Part shown: in pieces, positions 1 through 6,899 of the stretch | Layout: every line of letters starts with the position of its first letter | How positions within the stretch are numbered: the first letter of the stretch is position 1 | NCBI GenBank assembly: GCA_002698045.1 | Contig: NZUR01000001.1 | Coordinates: forward strand, 1 to 11,907 | Length of the DNA stretch: 11,907 nt | Reading direction: 5' to 3' | Source of the DNA: Thiotrichales bacterium | Lineage (GTDB): Bacteria > Pseudomonadota > Gammaproteobacteria > PS1 > Pseudothioglobaceae | Translations under genes and position numbers: made by a program | The notes under the pieces: generated by a model | The model's input: the letters and a program-made list of their open reading frames with translations, nothing else | Told to the model about the DNA's origin: nothing | The model's database searches: none

Positions 1-145
1 CAAGACTTTAACTGAGACTTCAAAACCGTATAAAGTTTTTGCTATTTGGTGGGCTTCAGACGGGCTAAATCTTGATGGGGGAAAAGATATAACTGACATA
101 AGTATTAAGTTACCAAAAAAAAGTAAAGCCAGTAAAGCTGAATAA
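1..145 (+). CDS. 3' end of an unrecognised protein gene (partial)
   Basis: An open frame enters from the left edge (codons from base 2) and stops at TAA 143-145, giving the last 47 residues of a protein. The visible part contains a Tyr-Lys-Val-Phe-Ala-Ile-Trp-Trp stretch, then a Gly-Gly-Lys-Asp turn, an Ile/Leu-rich strand and a Lys/Ser/Ala-rich basic tail. The Phe-Ala-Ile-Trp followed by Asp-Gly and Gly-Gly-Lys loosely recalls the C-terminal beta-sandwich of ethylbenzene-dehydrogenase/DMSO-reductase gamma-type heme-b subunits. This is only a resemblance by eye and no assignment is made. No convincing terminator follows the stop. The start and most of the gene lie outside the window. Confidence 0.55.
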   Translation, partial: KTLTETSKPYKVFAIWWASDGLNLDGGKDITDISIKLPKKSKASKAE

Positions 146-512
146 ATGCTGACAATTGTATCAACCTCTAGCCATGGGCTCCGAAAACAATACCTCAACA
201 AAACATTTGCAGCTTTACATTAGCGCATATTTCGCCTTAGTGTACTTGATTGTCATTAGTTAATTAGTGTTAACTGCCAAATTAAATAAATATATAAAAT
301 CATTTTCAAAATAGCCGACTTGTCCTTCTATTCGATTTAACGCATAAAGTAATATTACAAGCTTCAAAATCAGAAAGCTGGAAAGCTTGCGAGCCCCTGC
401 TCACTTGCACCGTTGAAGTTAGTCGAAACTAAACACAAGCAGTTCAGCAATAGTAACACGCAGAGCGTTAATTAACATATATATAGATATGATTTAGGGG
501 ATAATTCACAGG
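146..512. other. gene-free stretch upstream of pnp
   Basis: No open frame of credible length or coding character is seen on either strand, and no tRNA, SRP RNA, 6S RNA, tmRNA or RNase P signature is recognisable. Most of it is very AT-rich, but about 375-470 is clearly richer in GC. That patch holds two small inverted repeats, best read on the minus strand: GTGAGC/GCTCGC around an AGGG loop (about 388-403), and TTAGT/ACTAA around a TTCG loop (about 420-433). The gene usually found before pnp in gammaproteobacteria, rpsO, is not here. The patch could be a small structured RNA, a decayed gene or a genome-specific repeat; the sequence alone does not decide. Confidence 0.4.
488..493 (+). promoter_or_regulatory. 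possible -10 box for pnp
   Basis: TATGAT at 488-493 matches the sigma-70 -10 consensus in five of six positions and lies about 20 bp before the leader hairpin. Transcription would begin near 500, so the whole hairpin would be in the pnp leader RNA. No good -35 box exists at 16-18 bp spacing, and the surroundings are so AT-rich that chance matches are common. Confidence 0.25.
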
Positions 513-596
513 GTTTTATGGATTTTGGTAAGTTTTATCTCAAGCATACCTTTAGGGTATGTTTTATATAAAGCTTATTGCGTTAAACCATAAAAC
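513..596 (+). promoter_or_regulatory. long imperfect stem-loop in the pnp leader, probable RNase III/PNPase autoregulation element
   Basis: Three nested helices form one extended hairpin. The outer helix pairs 513-521 (GTTTTATGG) with 588-596 (CCATAAAAC), nine perfect pairs. The middle helix pairs 530-538 with 568-576, nine pairs including one G-U. The inner helix pairs 542-550 with 556-564, nine pairs including one G-U, around a TTTAG loop. Short internal loops separate them, and some of those bases can also pair. The hairpin ends 26 nt before the pnp start codon. In E. coli the pnp leader is a long double-stranded hairpin cut by RNase III and then attacked by PNPase itself, which lowers pnp expression. 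The same architecture and position here suggest the same control. The inner hairpin followed by TTTT could alternatively act as a weak terminator or attenuator. Confidence 0.6.
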
Positions 597-622
597 ACTT
601 TTTATTTTATTGGAGTAACACA

Positions 623-2713
623 ATGGACATGAATATAGTTCAAAAGAGCTTTACATTTGGCAATAGCCAAATTACATTTGAAACAGGAAGAATTGCTCGC
701 CAAGCCCATGGAGCTGTTTTTGCAACCATGGATGATACGCAAGTACTAGTTAGCGTTGTTGGCGCAAAAGAAGCCAGAGCAGGCCAATCCTTCTTTCCGC
801 TTTCAGTAGATTACATTGAAAAAACTTATGCTGCAGGTAAAATTCCTGGCGGCTTCCTTAAAAGAGAGGGTCGCCCTAGTGAAAAAGAAACACTAACTTC
901 ACGCCTAATTGACCGCCCTATTCGTCCGCTATTTCCAAATGGCTACATGAATGAAGTTCAAGTAATGATTCAGGTTATTTCTGCTAATAAGAACGTAGAC
1001 CCTGATATGTTAGCTATGATTGCAACTTCAGCTGCTCTAGCTATATCAGGTGTTCCATTTAAAGGCCCAATTGGTGCTGCACGAGTTGGATTTCAAGACG
1101 GTAGTTACATCATCAACCCAACATACTCAGATCTCCAAACATCAGAACTGGATATGGTTGTTGCTGGTACTAAAGATGCAGTCTTAATGGTTGAATCAGA
1201 AGCTAGCGAGCTTTCAGAAGAGGTAATGCTTGGGGCTGTTATGTATGCACATGAACAATTCCAAATAGTAATTGACAGTGTCGCTGAGTTTGCTAAAGAG
1301 GTAGGAATCTCACCTCGCGAATGGGTTGCGCCAGAAGATAATGAATCTCTATTGTCATCTATTGAGTCTAAATTTGGAAACCAGATTTCTGAGGCTTACC
1401 AAACAGTTGATAAGATGGAGCGCCAAGAAAAAATGGGTGAAATCAAAGATGCAGCCCTTGAGGAATTTATTACTGATGATGATTCGACGAATGAAGATGA
1501 AGTTAAAAATTACATCAAAAAAATTGAAAAATCAACTGTAAGAGAACGCATCCTTGCTGGTGAACCAAGAATCGATGGAAGAGACAGTTCAACTGTTCGC
1601 GAGTTAGCAATAGAAACAGGCGTCTTAGAAAATACACATGGATCAGCTCTTTTTACGCGAGGCGAAACTCAAGCCCTTGTTGTTACAACCTTAGGTTCAA
1701 AGAGAGACGCACAACTTATTGAAAAACTTGAAACAAATGACCGTATTGAAGACCATTTTATGCTTCATTACAACTTCCCTCCTTATTGCGTTGGTGAAAC
1801 TGGACGCGTAATGGGAGTCAAGCGCCGTGAAGTTGGGCATGGTCGATTAGCTCGTAGAGGAATAGCTGCATGTCTACCTAGTCTTGAGGATTTTCCTTAT
1901 ACTATTCGAATCGTCTCAGAAATAACCGAATCCAACGGCTCTAGCTCTATGGCAAGTGTTTGTGGCTCTTCACTTTCACTTATGGATGCAGGAGTACCAA
2001 TAAAAGCTCCAGTCGCAGGAATTGCTATGGGTCTTGTTAAGGATGTTGATCGATTTACTGTACTAACTGATATTCTAGGCGATGAAGATCACCTTGGCGA
2101 TATGGACTTTAAAGTTGCAGGAACGTCAAAAGGCATTAATGCGCTTCAAATGGATATAAAAATTGATGGTATCACTGAAGACATTATGTCTATCGCACTT
2201 AAGCAAGCAAAAGATGCAAGGCTTAATATTCTTGGTCAAATGAACCAAGTTATTTCTGAACCCAATACAGCATCGAAAAATGCACCAAAAACTAAAGTTA
2301 TAAAAATCCCGACTGACAAAATTCGTGATGTTATTGGTAAGGGTGGTGAAACCATTAGAGGTATTGTTGCTCAGTCAGGTGCTAGCGTTGATGTTGATGA
2401 TGATGGAAACGTTAATGTTTTTGCTAACGATGCTGAAAGTTTTGAGAAGGCAGTGCAAATGGTTAAAGACGTTACCGCAGTCCCAGAAGTCAATAAAGTT
2501 TATATGGGTAAAGTTGCTAAAATTGTCGAGTTTGGTGCCTTTGTAACAATCATGCCAAATCAAGATGGGCTTTTACATATTTCAGAAATTGCTCATGAAA
2601 GAGTAGAAAAAGTTGAAGATCATTTAAAAGAAGGACAAGAATTAGAGGTTAAGGTTCTTGGAGTTGATCGAGGCAGGATTAAACTTTCACGCAAAGTTTT
2701 AATAGATAAGTAG
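623..2713 (+). CDS. pnp: polynucleotide phosphorylase (PNPase)
   Basis: Phosphorolytic 3'-to-5' exoribonuclease that releases nucleoside diphosphates from RNA. It normally acts as a cytoplasmic ring-shaped trimer and as part of the RNA degradosome. At 696 residues it is close to the E. coli enzyme (711). Domains in order: first RNase PH domain (about 1-140), all-helical linker domain (about 145-310), catalytic second RNase PH domain (about 315-545), KH domain with the GxxG loop IGKGG at 571-575, and S1 domain (about 625-690). The metal-binding aspartates correspond to D487 and D493 in GDEDHLGD. The ring-entrance RNA-clamp loop is FLKR (78-81) rather than the FFRR seen in E. coli. The acidic tail after S1 is almost absent. 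GGAG at 612-615, seven bases before the ATG, fixes the start. A strong terminator follows directly. Confidence 0.98.
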   Translation: MDMNIVQKSFTFGNSQITFETGRIARQAHGAVFATMDDTQVLVSVVGAKEARAGQSFFPLSVDYIEKTYAAGKIPGGFLKREGRPSEKETLTSRLIDRPIRPLFPNGYMNEVQVMIQVISANKNVDPDMLAMIATSAALAISGVPFKGPIGAARVGFQDGSYIINPTYSDLQTSELDMVVAGTKDAVLMVESEASELSEEVMLGAVMYAHEQFQIVIDSVAEFAKEVGISPREWVAPEDNESLLSSIESKFGNQISEAYQTVDKMERQEKMGEIKDAALEEFITDDDSTNEDEVKNYIKKIEKSTVRERILAGEPRIDGRDSSTVRELAIETGVLENTHGSALFTRGETQALVVTTLGSKRDAQLIEKLETNDRIEDHFMLHYNFPPYCVGETGRVMGVKRREVGHGRLARRGIAACLPSLEDFPYTIRIVSEITESNGSSSMASVCGSSLSLMDAGVPIKAPVAGIAMGLVKDVDRFTVLTDILGDEDHLGDMDFKVAGTSKGINALQMDIKIDGITEDIMSIALKQAKDARLNILGQMNQVISEPNTASKNAPKTKVIKIPTDKIRDVIGKGGETIRGIVAQSGASVDVDDDGNVNVFANDAESFEKAVQMVKDVTAVPEVNKVYMGKVAKIVEFGAFVTIMPNQDGLLHISEIAHERVEKVEDHLKEGQELEVKVLGVDRGRIKLSRKVLIDK

Positions 2714-2716
2714 TTA

Positions 2717-2748
<32 letters not shown>

Positions 2749-2763
2749 TAATTTCTCATAATT

Positions 2764-2973
2764 ATGTCAGAAAAAAAAATTGTAGAATTAGAAGAAAAAA
2801 TAGCGCACCTTCAAAACATGTTGGATGATCTTAATATGGTTGTTTTTCGTCAAGGTGAAATAATCGAAAAACTTAATACTCAGATTAAAGAAACAAATGA
2901 AAAACTCATAAGTCAAAACGAATCACAGTCTGATCAAAATCAAACCAATAATGAAAAACCACCTCACTACTAG
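2764..2973 (+). CDS. slyX: SlyX family protein
   Basis: A 69-residue protein of the SlyX family, whose E. coli member has 72 residues and no firmly established function. Most of it (about 4-52) is a charged heptad-type coiled coil rich in Glu, Leu, Ile and Lys. It is followed by a polar Gln/Asn/Ser tail that ends in Pro-Pro-His-Tyr, the C-terminal signature of the family. The ATG lies only 18 bases after the T-run of the pnp terminator and has no Shine-Dalgarno sequence. CATAAT at 2757-2762 could be a -10 box that would give a nearly leaderless transcript, or translation may depend on read-through from pnp. There is no obvious terminator after it. Confidence 0.88.
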   Translation: MSEKKIVELEEKIAHLQNMLDDLNMVVFRQGEIIEKLNTQIKETNEKLISQNESQSDQNQTNNEKPPHY

Positions 2974-3038
2974 AGAAACTTACAAAAACTTTTTTGACTG
3001 AGTTATTATTTACTTTTTAAAATAACAACCAGTTTATA

Positions 3039-3275
3039 GTGATAAGAACTTACTTTAATTTTTTAATATTATTACTTTTATACTTCTTAATTGGTAGCTC
3101 TTATGCTGGTTTTTATGATGATTGGCCTGATGAAGCTATCTGTTTATGGCTAGAACAAAGGCCTGATCATGAGGGTTATTTAGAAGAGAATGAAAAAAGA
3201 GGTTTAAATTGTTTTGAGAGAGAAGATTTTAGCCCTCGAGATTTTGTTCATGAGCCACTGAAACTTAAAATGTAG
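3039..3275 (+). CDS. small exported protein of unknown function with two conserved-looking cysteines
   Basis: Starts with GTG and encodes 78 residues. Residues 1-23 look like a Sec signal peptide: Arg3, a hydrophobic core of Leu/Ile/Phe/Tyr, then Ser-Ser-Tyr-Ala before Gly24. There is no lipobox. The mature part of about 55 residues is acidic and contains a Trp-Pro-Asp-Glu start, Cys35-Leu-Trp, Tyr47, Glu residues, then Lys-Arg-Gly-Leu-Asn-Cys58. This spacing (C-x-W, then Y-x2-E, then R-G-L-x-C) resembles a short motif I recall from small exported proteins of marine proteobacteria, and the two cysteines could form a disulfide in the periplasm. No Shine-Dalgarno site is visible, so the start rests on the fit of the signal peptide. 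The 3' end overlaps the minus-strand transporter relic by 11 bp. No function is assigned. Confidence 0.68.
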   Translation: MIRTYFNFLILLLLYFLIGSSYAGFYDDWPDEAICLWLEQRPDHEGYLEENEKRGLNCFEREDFSPRDFVHEPLKLKM

Positions 3276-3363
3276 TAATTCTTCTAAAATAAATAATCAA
3301 GAGCGCTACTCCATTAAGACCACAAACTATACACAAAAGGTACACATTAAAGTTTTCAGTGAT
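3265..3363 (-). pseudogene. relic of an MFS transporter C-terminus, paralogous to the gene at 5367-6521
   Basis: Read on the minus strand from 3363 down to a TAA at 3265-3267, this 32-codon frame matches the last transmembrane helix of the intact MFS transporter nearby. The relic has FNVYLL, then GLNGVALLI, then RR; the intact protein has FNMYLL, GLNGVALLI and RR. Counting from the shared Phe-Asn, 15 of 19 residues are identical. The DNA also aligns without gaps: 3292-3351 with 5388-5447, about three quarters of the bases identical by eye. An in-frame stop (3364-3366) lies directly upstream, and no further similarity is visible into the next gene. The fragment has no start and cannot make a transporter. 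It is best explained as the remainder of a duplicated copy, lying in the same orientation as the intact gene. Confidence 0.75.
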
Positions 3364-3377
3364 TTAATTGGTATATC

Positions 3378-4226
3378 ATGAAAGCAATTGACAAAAAACA
3401 ACATATATTGAAAACTAATAGCTCTGAAATTAGAAAAACTCTGTTGTCTCTAGATGACGTTTCACCTTATATAACTCTTAATCCAAACTCAATTACTCCA
3501 GTACTTCTTGTTTGTGATCATGCTAGTAATAGATTCCCAAAGTCACTCGGAACAATGGGTCTTGATTATTTAGATAGACTTAGCCATATAACAGTTGATA
3601 TTGGTTCTAGAGCTACCACAGAGAGTCTTGCAAGACAACTCAATACCACTGCAATCCTTTGTCAATATTCGCGCTTGATTGTAGATTGTAATCGTAATAT
3701 CTCTGATAATAGCGCTTACCTAGATAAAAGCGATGGTGTCGATATACCTGGCAACCAAAACCTCAATGACAATGAAAAAGAAATTAGAGAATCTGAAATC
3801 TATTGGCCATATCACAATGCTATCGATACTCAAATTTCACGACTAAAGAGGCAAAAAGTTAGTCCAATAATTATCTCTATTCATAGTTTTACCCCAGTAT
3901 TTAATGGCAATAAAAGAGAATGGGAAGTTGGCGTTCTTTGGGATAAAGATCCAACTACTGCAAGAATCTTTATAAATAAGCTTACAGAAGCAGGTTTTTT
4001 GGTCGGCGATAACAAGCCATATTCAGGAAAAGACCCGGAAGACTTTACATTGGATTATCACGCTGAAACAATAGGTCTGCCTCATGTAGGAATTGAAATT
4101 AGACAAGACCTTATCAATAATGACGATGGTGTTATGCGTATATCAAATACCCTACAAAAAGTAATTAGTTCGCTTGTATTGACCAATAAATCTAACAATA
4201 TTCAGATTAAGAAGCCTTTAAGATGA
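3378..4226 (+). CDS. N-formylglutamate amidohydrolase family protein
   Basis: A 282-residue protein of the FGase family (Pfam PF05013), metal-dependent amide hydrolases named for the last step of one histidine-degradation route (N-formylglutamate to formate and glutamate). Family landmarks are visible: LLVCDHASNRFP (43-54), the TVDIG segment (72-76), YSRLIVDCNR (97-106), the Ile-His-Ser-Phe-Thr-Pro motif (168-173) and the late Gly-Ile-Glu-Ile-Arg-Gln segment (238-243). His48 and His169 are candidate metal or catalytic residues. The gene is not with hut genes. Instead it overlaps the next gene, a YbdK-type ligase, by four bases (ATGA), so the two are probably translationally coupled and share a pathway. 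Its real substrate is therefore probably another N-acyl or amide conjugate; that is inference. The Shine-Dalgarno site is poor and the start is not certain. Confidence 0.85.
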   Translation: MKAIDKKQHILKTNSSEIRKTLLSLDDVSPYITLNPNSITPVLLVCDHASNRFPKSLGTMGLDYLDRLSHITVDIGSRATTESLARQLNTTAILCQYSRLIVDCNRNISDNSAYLDKSDGVDIPGNQNLNDNEKEIRESEIYWPYHNAIDTQISRLKRQKVSPIIISIHSFTPVFNGNKREWEVGVLWDKDPTTARIFINKLTEAGFLVGDNKPYSGKDPEDFTLDYHAETIGLPHVGIEIRQDLINNDDGVMRISNTLQKVISSLVLTNKSNNIQIKKPLR

Positions 4227-5359
4227 CTCTTGATACACCCCAATTCACAATAGGTATAGAGGAGGAATATCTTTTAGTTGACAAGGCGACCCGTAGCCTT
4301 GTTGTAAATCCACCAAAATCTTTATTGAAAGAGTGTAAAGAGCTACTAGGCAATCAAGTCACCAACGAGCTTCTACTTTCACAAATTGAAATTGGTACAA
4401 AAGTATGTCACAACATACAAGAGGCTCATGAGGACCTCTCTAAATTACGCAAAAATATAGTAGAAGTAACAGCTCGACATGGACTAGCTCCGATTGCCTG
4501 TTCAACTCATCCATTTAGTCGTTGGTCTGAACAGGAACAAACACCAAAAGATCGCTACGAGTTACTGACAAGGGAAATGCAGGCGGTAGCTCGAAGAATG
4601 CTTATCTGTGGTATGCATGTACACGTTGGCATTAATGACGATGAATTGCGTATTGATCTGATGAGTCAACTTTCTTATTTTCTCCCCCACCTACTCTCAT
4701 TATCGTGTTCATCTCCATTTTGGAATGGAGAAGATACTGGACTTAAAAGTTATCGTCTAACAATATTTGATAATCTACCAAGAACAGGTATTCCTACGGA
4801 ATTTCAGAGTTTTTCTGACTACAAACGACATATTGACATCTTAACTAATGCTGGCGTCATGGAAGATTCAACCAAGATCTGGTGGGATATAAGACCAAGT
4901 GCAAAATATCCAACACTTGAGACACGCATTATGGATGTATGCACAAGGATAGATGATGCAATTTCACTCGCAGCTTTGGTTGTTTCTACGTTACGTGCAC
5001 TTTACCGCCTAAGGATGAAAAATCAGCGCTGGCGTGACTATAGCTCTATGCTTATTAGGGAAAATCGTTGGCGTGCAATGCGCTATAGTTTTGATGAAGG
5101 GCTTATTGATTTTGGAAAAGGTAGTATTGTTCCATTTGAAGAATTGTTAGATGAATTTATAGAAATTTCAATAGAGGATGCAAAAACACTTGGATGTGAC
5201 AAAGAAGTTATGGCTACTAAAAATATATTGAAACGAGGAACAAGCGCTCATCGACAACTTAAAACATACGAATTATCCATTGCTGCAGGCAAAAATAAAG
5301 ATGAAGCACTAAATGATGTGGTCGATATGCTCATTAATGAAACTGCTGCAGATCTTTAG
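4223..5359 (+). CDS. ybdK: YbdK-type carboxylate-amine ligase (glutamate-cysteine ligase family 2)
   Basis: A 378-residue ATP-dependent ligase of the GCS2 family (Pfam PF04107), similar in length to E. coli YbdK (372), which has weak glutamate-cysteine ligase activity. It would join a carboxylate to an amine through an acyl phosphate. Visible motifs are FTIGIEEEYLLVD (8-20), carrying the metal-binding glutamates, GMHVHVGI (130-137), and TRIMDVCTR (234-242) with the substrate/ATP-site arginines. The start ATG overlaps the TGA of the amidohydrolase gene by four bases. The stop lies only seven bases from the stop of the convergent MFS gene, with no clear terminator between. Pairing with an N-formylglutamate amidohydrolase recurs in bacteria and suggests synthesis and cleavage of one amide product. 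True glutathione synthesis is possible but not supported by any neighbouring gshB. Confidence 0.88.
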   Translation: MTLDTPQFTIGIEEEYLLVDKATRSLVVNPPKSLLKECKELLGNQVTNELLLSQIEIGTKVCHNIQEAHEDLSKLRKNIVEVTARHGLAPIACSTHPFSRWSEQEQTPKDRYELLTREMQAVARRMLICGMHVHVGINDDELRIDLMSQLSYFLPHLLSLSCSSPFWNGEDTGLKSYRLTIFDNLPRTGIPTEFQSFSDYKRHIDILTNAGVMEDSTKIWWDIRPSAKYPTLETRIMDVCTRIDDAISLAALVVSTLRALYRLRMKNQRWRDYSSMLIRENRWRAMRYSFDEGLIDFGKGSIVPFEELLDEFIEISIEDAKTLGCDKEVMATKNILKRGTSAHRQLKTYELSIAAGKNKDEALNDVVDMLINETAADL

Positions 5360-5366
5360 ACATCAC

Positions 5367-6521
5367 TTAGTAGTCTAGCCGCCTCATCATAATCAATAGA
5401 GCAACACCATTCAGACCCCATACAAGGCTTAATAGATACATATTAAAAGTTAAGCCTAAGTATTCAGCTAAATAACCAACTAATGCTGGCCCAAAAATAA
5501 AACCTGCAAAGCCTAAAGTTACAAGGTTTGCTACAGTTAAAGCTATTGGCTCATCAGTAATACGAATTGCCTGCCTATATATAACTGCTATAAAGTTTGC
5601 AGTTCCAAAACCAAAAAGCAGTATTCCAAAAATAATGATATAAAAATTCGATGTTAGTATTGAGATAAATAAAATTATTCCTGCAATAATACTTAAGTAA
5701 CCACCGACTAATTTTTCATTTGTCTTTTCAATCATTTTTGAAGCGATTAGTCTAGCAGAGATCTCGCCAACATTAAAAGCAACAATGACTGCACCGCCTA
5801 GATACAATGGAACCAATAAATCTTTTGTTAACCATAGTGCTGACCAATCCAGGATTATTCCCATCGTTGCATAATTAATCATCATTAAAAGACCAAAAAT
5901 TAGTATTGAATTTTTTGGTAATTTAAATTTAGGAGTTTTTTCAAGAGCTTCAAATGATTTTGAGAGTCCAAATATATATATTGTTAATGAACCCAAAATT
6001 AACATCGTACCTGTAATTAGAAATATTAAAGGGGGATTATCTATGTATTTAATGGTAAAAAATGCAGAAAAAGCTCCAACCAAAGAGCCAACACTAAATG
6101 CAGCATGATAGAGAGGAGTAAGTATTACAGCGGTTTTACTTTCAATCATTGATATCTGCGCTTGAGCAGAAGGAGCAAATAATCCAACAAAAAAACCAAA
6201 AGGTATATAAACCAACAAAAACCAGAGATAGCTTGGTGATAATATTAGAAATAAAGGGCAATAAGCAATACCAAGTAGACCTAAAGCGATTGAGTTTTTT
6301 GTGCCTATCCTTGGAACAATCAATCGCCCAGAGGTTTGATTTCCAATTAGATTTGAAATACCAAAAACCAATAACCCAATACCAATTTCTGCTTCAGTTA
6401 TTTGAAGCCTTTCCGCATTCCATGGGATATAGACAAAATATATTCCAATCTGAAAAAGCACAAGAAAGGCGCCAAGGAAAACAGTATATATACCTTTATT
6501 AAAAGATTTACTTTCAGTCAT
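5367..6521 (-). CDS. MFS transporter, YbjJ-like
   Basis: A 384-residue inner-membrane protein with about twelve hydrophobic segments (roughly 11-33, 46-66, 76-97, 99-120, 133-157, 163-185, 205-226, 238-258, 272-290, 292-312, 328-350 and 356-378) and a central loop rich in Lys/Glu (about 187-204). Motif-A-like residues SGRLIVPRIGTK (64-75) follow TM2. DWSALWL (225-231) in the second half is characteristic of YbjJ-type major facilitator proteins. The substrate is unknown. It lies 30 bp downstream of the HopJ-family gene and is probably the last gene of the aceE transcript. No good Shine-Dalgarno sequence lies near the chosen ATG: AGGA is 17 bases away. Its C-terminal codons are duplicated as a relic at 3265-3363. 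Confidence 0.88.
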   Translation of the reverse strand: MTESKSFNKGIYTVFLGAFLVLFQIGIYFVYIPWNAERLQITEAEIGIGLLVFGISNLIGNQTSGRLIVPRIGTKNSIALGLLGIAYCPLFLILSPSYLWFLLVYIPFGFFVGLFAPSAQAQISMIESKTAVILTPLYHAAFSVGSLVGAFSAFFTIKYIDNPPLIFLITGTMLILGSLTIYIFGLSKSFEALEKTPKFKLPKNSILIFGLLMMINYATMGIILDWSALWLTKDLLVPLYLGGAVIVAFNVGEISARLIASKMIEKTNEKLVGGYLSIIAGIILFISILTSNFYIIIFGILLFGFGTANFIAVIYRQAIRITDEPIALTVANLVTLGFAGFIFGPALVGYLAEYLGLTFNMYLLSLVWGLNGVALLIMMRRLDY

Positions 6522-6551
6522 AGTGTTAGATACTAAATTCCTACAAAAAAC

Positions 6552-6893
6552 CTATTTAATCTTGAGAGCAGACTGGTCAATTAAAAGACCCTCCCAACCT
6601 GTATTCATAAAGTTACGAATATTTAAATGAGAAGACTGGCTTTCTGGCGAATCTAAAACTGACTGGTAATGCTCACCAAAGCATTTTATCGTTTCAGCTT
6701 TAGAAAGAGAGTGCATTAATCCAAAACAAAAAACTTTTGCTGATCCTTGATTTTCTTCTTTTGAATTAATTAATCCATTATTTTCAAATGTAATACTCGA
6801 AAAACTATAGTCCCTCGCTATCAAATCAATAAAGTCAGAAAACTTCATCTGAGCCCCAGATTTTAGCTTTTCTAGGTATTGCTGGGTGTTCAT
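6552..6893 (-). CDS. HopJ type III effector family protein
   Basis: A 113-residue soluble protein with the features of the HopJ family (Pfam PF08888). After a helical N-terminus come Phe-Xaa-Asn-Xaa-Gly (37-41), a Gly-Ser-Ala-Lys-Val-Phe segment and CFGEHYQSVL (71-80). The end is HLNIRNFMNTGWEGL (89-103). The family is named after a plant-pathogen effector, but members occur in many free-living gammaproteobacteria without a type III secretion system, and nothing here suggests secretion. The function is unknown. It starts six bases after the aceE stop and was not preceded by a visible Shine-Dalgarno site, so it is probably co-transcribed with aceE. Confidence 0.85.
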   Translation of the reverse strand: MNTQQYLEKLKSGAQMKFSDFIDLIARDYSFSSITFENNGLINSKEENQGSAKVFCFGLMHSLSKAETIKCFGEHYQSVLDSPESQSSHLNIRNFMNTGWEGLLIDQSALKIK

Positions 6894-6899
6894 TACATT

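Noticed and set aside
542..566. Inner hairpin plus TTTT read as a simple Rho-independent terminator of the upstream gene
   Set aside because: It lies about 400 bp after the only upstream stop codon, its stem has few GC pairs and the T-run is short. It also nests inside two further helices, so a pnp leader structure explains it better.
1326..1541. Plus-strand open frame inside pnp, with similar ones at 2325-2546 and, on the minus strand, 2375-2563
   Set aside because: These lie wholly inside the well-supported pnp frame, have low-complexity Leu/Lys/Met-rich translations and resemble nothing known.
5357..5377. TAGAC/GTCTA repeat between the convergent ligase and MFS genes as a bidirectional terminator
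   Set aside because: It has only five pairs around an eleven-base loop, overlaps both coding ends and lacks T-runs.
6149..6502. 117-codon plus-strand open frame opposite the MFS gene
   Set aside because: It lies entirely antisense to a clear 12-helix transporter and its Gln/Lys-rich translation is typical of the reverse complement of membrane-protein codons in AT-rich DNA.
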